Shown here: in pieces, positions 63,330 to 64,000 of the stretch
Layout: each line of letters starts with the position of its first letter
Numbering within the stretch: the first letter of the stretch is position 1
Assembly: GCA_024196135.1 (NCBI GenBank)
Contig: JAMQCK010000018.1
Location: 1 to 64,000 of the forward strand
Direction of reading: 5' to 3'
Source of the DNA: Pleurotus ostreatus/Saccharomyces cerevisiae fusant
Taxonomy: Eukaryota; Opisthokonta
DNA length: 64,000 nt
Made by a program: the position numbers and the translations under genes
Notes under the pieces: model-generated
Told to the model about the DNA's origin: nothing
What the model saw: only the letters and a program-made list of their open reading frames with translations
Databases searched by the model: none

Positions 63330-64000
63330 ATGAACTCCCTCACATACCTCTCGCGCCAGTTTGACGTCCTCGCCGCGCCGCACACGCCGCCCTCCACCCC
63401 TACCGCCGAGCATACCGAGTACGCGCTGCACAATGGCCACGCACGATACAGCGCCATTCCGCGCGTCAAGACCTGGACCAAGTCGTTCCTCTTCCCCCAG
63501 TACCGCCAGCCACCAAATCCGTCACCGTCACCCCCTGGCCGCCCACCGCGTCGGACGATGTCATCCCCAGCGGACTTCATCACCCTCGCCAGCCTCCAGG
63601 AATCACCCCTCTACTCGACCACCCCTCCCGCCTCCGACGAAGCGTCTACCTCCACGAAGGCGCCTGCACCCACACCATTCGAGGCCGAGATTCGGCGCAT
63701 ATTCCTCATCCGAATATGTCTCCTCGTCTGGCGCTGTCTTTGCATGGCGTGGACGTCCCTCTCCGGGGCACCGTTAGCCGAGACGCCCGAGAAGCGCTCG
63801 AGGGAAGGCACGGAAGAGCTCAGCTCCATTGGCGGGAGCACCATTGCGGATAGCGACTCGGATGGAACGGACGAAGAGGCGCCGCCACTGGTCCCGAAGA
63901 TCAGCTTACACAGAGCCCCCCATCTCCACTCAATACCAGGCTCACGGACAGCGTCGGATCCCATCGTACACTTGAAGCCGCCAGAAACCCAGGGCACGAC
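63330..64000 (+). CDS. partial gene cut by the window end, single-pass membrane protein N-terminus
   Basis: Open from the ATG at 63330 (MNSLTYLSRQFDVLAAPHTP) to the last base without an intron. The visible 223 residues are Pro/Ser-rich with one hydrophobic segment (IFLIRICLLVWRCLCMAWTS) at about residues 123-145 and then an acidic Ser-rich stretch (STIADSDSDGTDEE). This architecture, a short N-terminus, membrane anchor and disordered linker, resembles the start of Nem1-type HAD phosphatases, whose catalytic DxDxT domain would lie beyond the window. The family is a weak guess because no catalytic motif is in view. Confidence 0.5.
   Translation, partial: MNSLTYLSRQFDVLAAPHTPPSTPTAEHTEYALHNGHARYSAIPRVKTWTKSFLFPQYRQPPNPSPSPPGRPPRRTMSSPADFITLASLQESPLYSTTPPASDEASTSTKAPAPTPFEAEIRRIFLIRICLLVWRCLCMAWTSLSGAPLAETPEKRSREGTEELSSIGGSTIADSDSDGTDEEAPPLVPKISLHRAPHLHSIPGSRTASDPIVHLKPPETQGT

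Overview
The window is a gene-dense stretch of nuclear DNA from a filamentous basidiomycete, most likely an Agaricomycete of the wood-decay (polypore-like) type. The evidence is that nearly every gene is cut by several introns of about 45-70 bases with GT-AG ends and CTNAC-like branch sites; codon use is GC-rich; there is a division I chitin synthase, a GH16 glucanase, Spo12, Dbp8, Sua5 and Coq10; and there are F-box and BTB paralogues of the kind expanded in mushrooms. All three tRNA genes carry tiny introns next to the anticodon. I joined the exons by hand, so outer ends are usually firm while some internal splice sites are estimates. The species cannot be fixed from this window.

Layout. 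0.4-8.5 kb: deoxyhypusine synthase (-) and a SEC7/BIG Arf-GEF (+), divergent from a 147-bp spacer. 8.7-11.4 kb: glutaminyl-tRNA synthetase (-). 11.7 kb: tRNA-Lys(CTT). 12.2-13.0 kb: a six-knuckle CCHC protein of the Gis2/CNBP type (-). 14.6-17.8 kb: a large serine-rich protein with an apparent split PH domain (-). 18.2-20.7 kb: Coq10 (+) facing a GST-like protein (-). 22.4-25.6 kb: chitin synthase (+). 26.1-28.1 kb: a RING protein (-), a second tRNA-Lys(CTT) (+) and a Spo12-family protein (-). 28.3-34.6 kb: a tandem array of four related F-box genes (+), two of them broken by in-frame stops.

35.1-42.2 kb (all +): a DJ-1/Hsp31-like protein, an old-yellow-enzyme reductase, a Rheb GTPase and a DAL5/TNA1-type MFS transporter. 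42.5-46.8 kb (+): the DEAD-box helicase Dbp8 and a BTB protein. 48.8-54.7 kb: MOB1 (-), a DUF302-like protein (+), an HMG-box regulator with a Gln/Pro-rich N-terminus (-) and intronless SUA5 (-). 55.2-64 kb: a second DJ-1/Hsp31-like gene (+), a small membrane protein (-), a tandem dual-specificity phosphatase whose second domain lacks the catalytic cysteine (+), tRNA-Glu(CTC) (-), a GH16 endoglucanase (+), a mitochondrial cytochrome-b5-type protein resembling a flavocytochrome b2 without its FMN domain (+), and a gene cut by the window end (+).

Most genes are housekeeping: translation (DHS, GlnRS, Sua5, tRNAs), ribosome assembly (Dbp8), trafficking (Sec7), wall building (chitin synthase, GH16), growth and cell-cycle signalling (Rheb, MOB1, Spo12) and redox or electrophile defence (two DJ-1 genes, OYE, GST-like). 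There is no operon, CRISPR array, prophage or recognisable intact transposon. The most unusual material is the decaying F-box array, the phosphatase-pseudophosphatase fusion, the Rheb with a changed NKxD motif, the truncated b2-like cytochrome and the paralogous tRNA-Lys genes whose introns differ in length and sequence.
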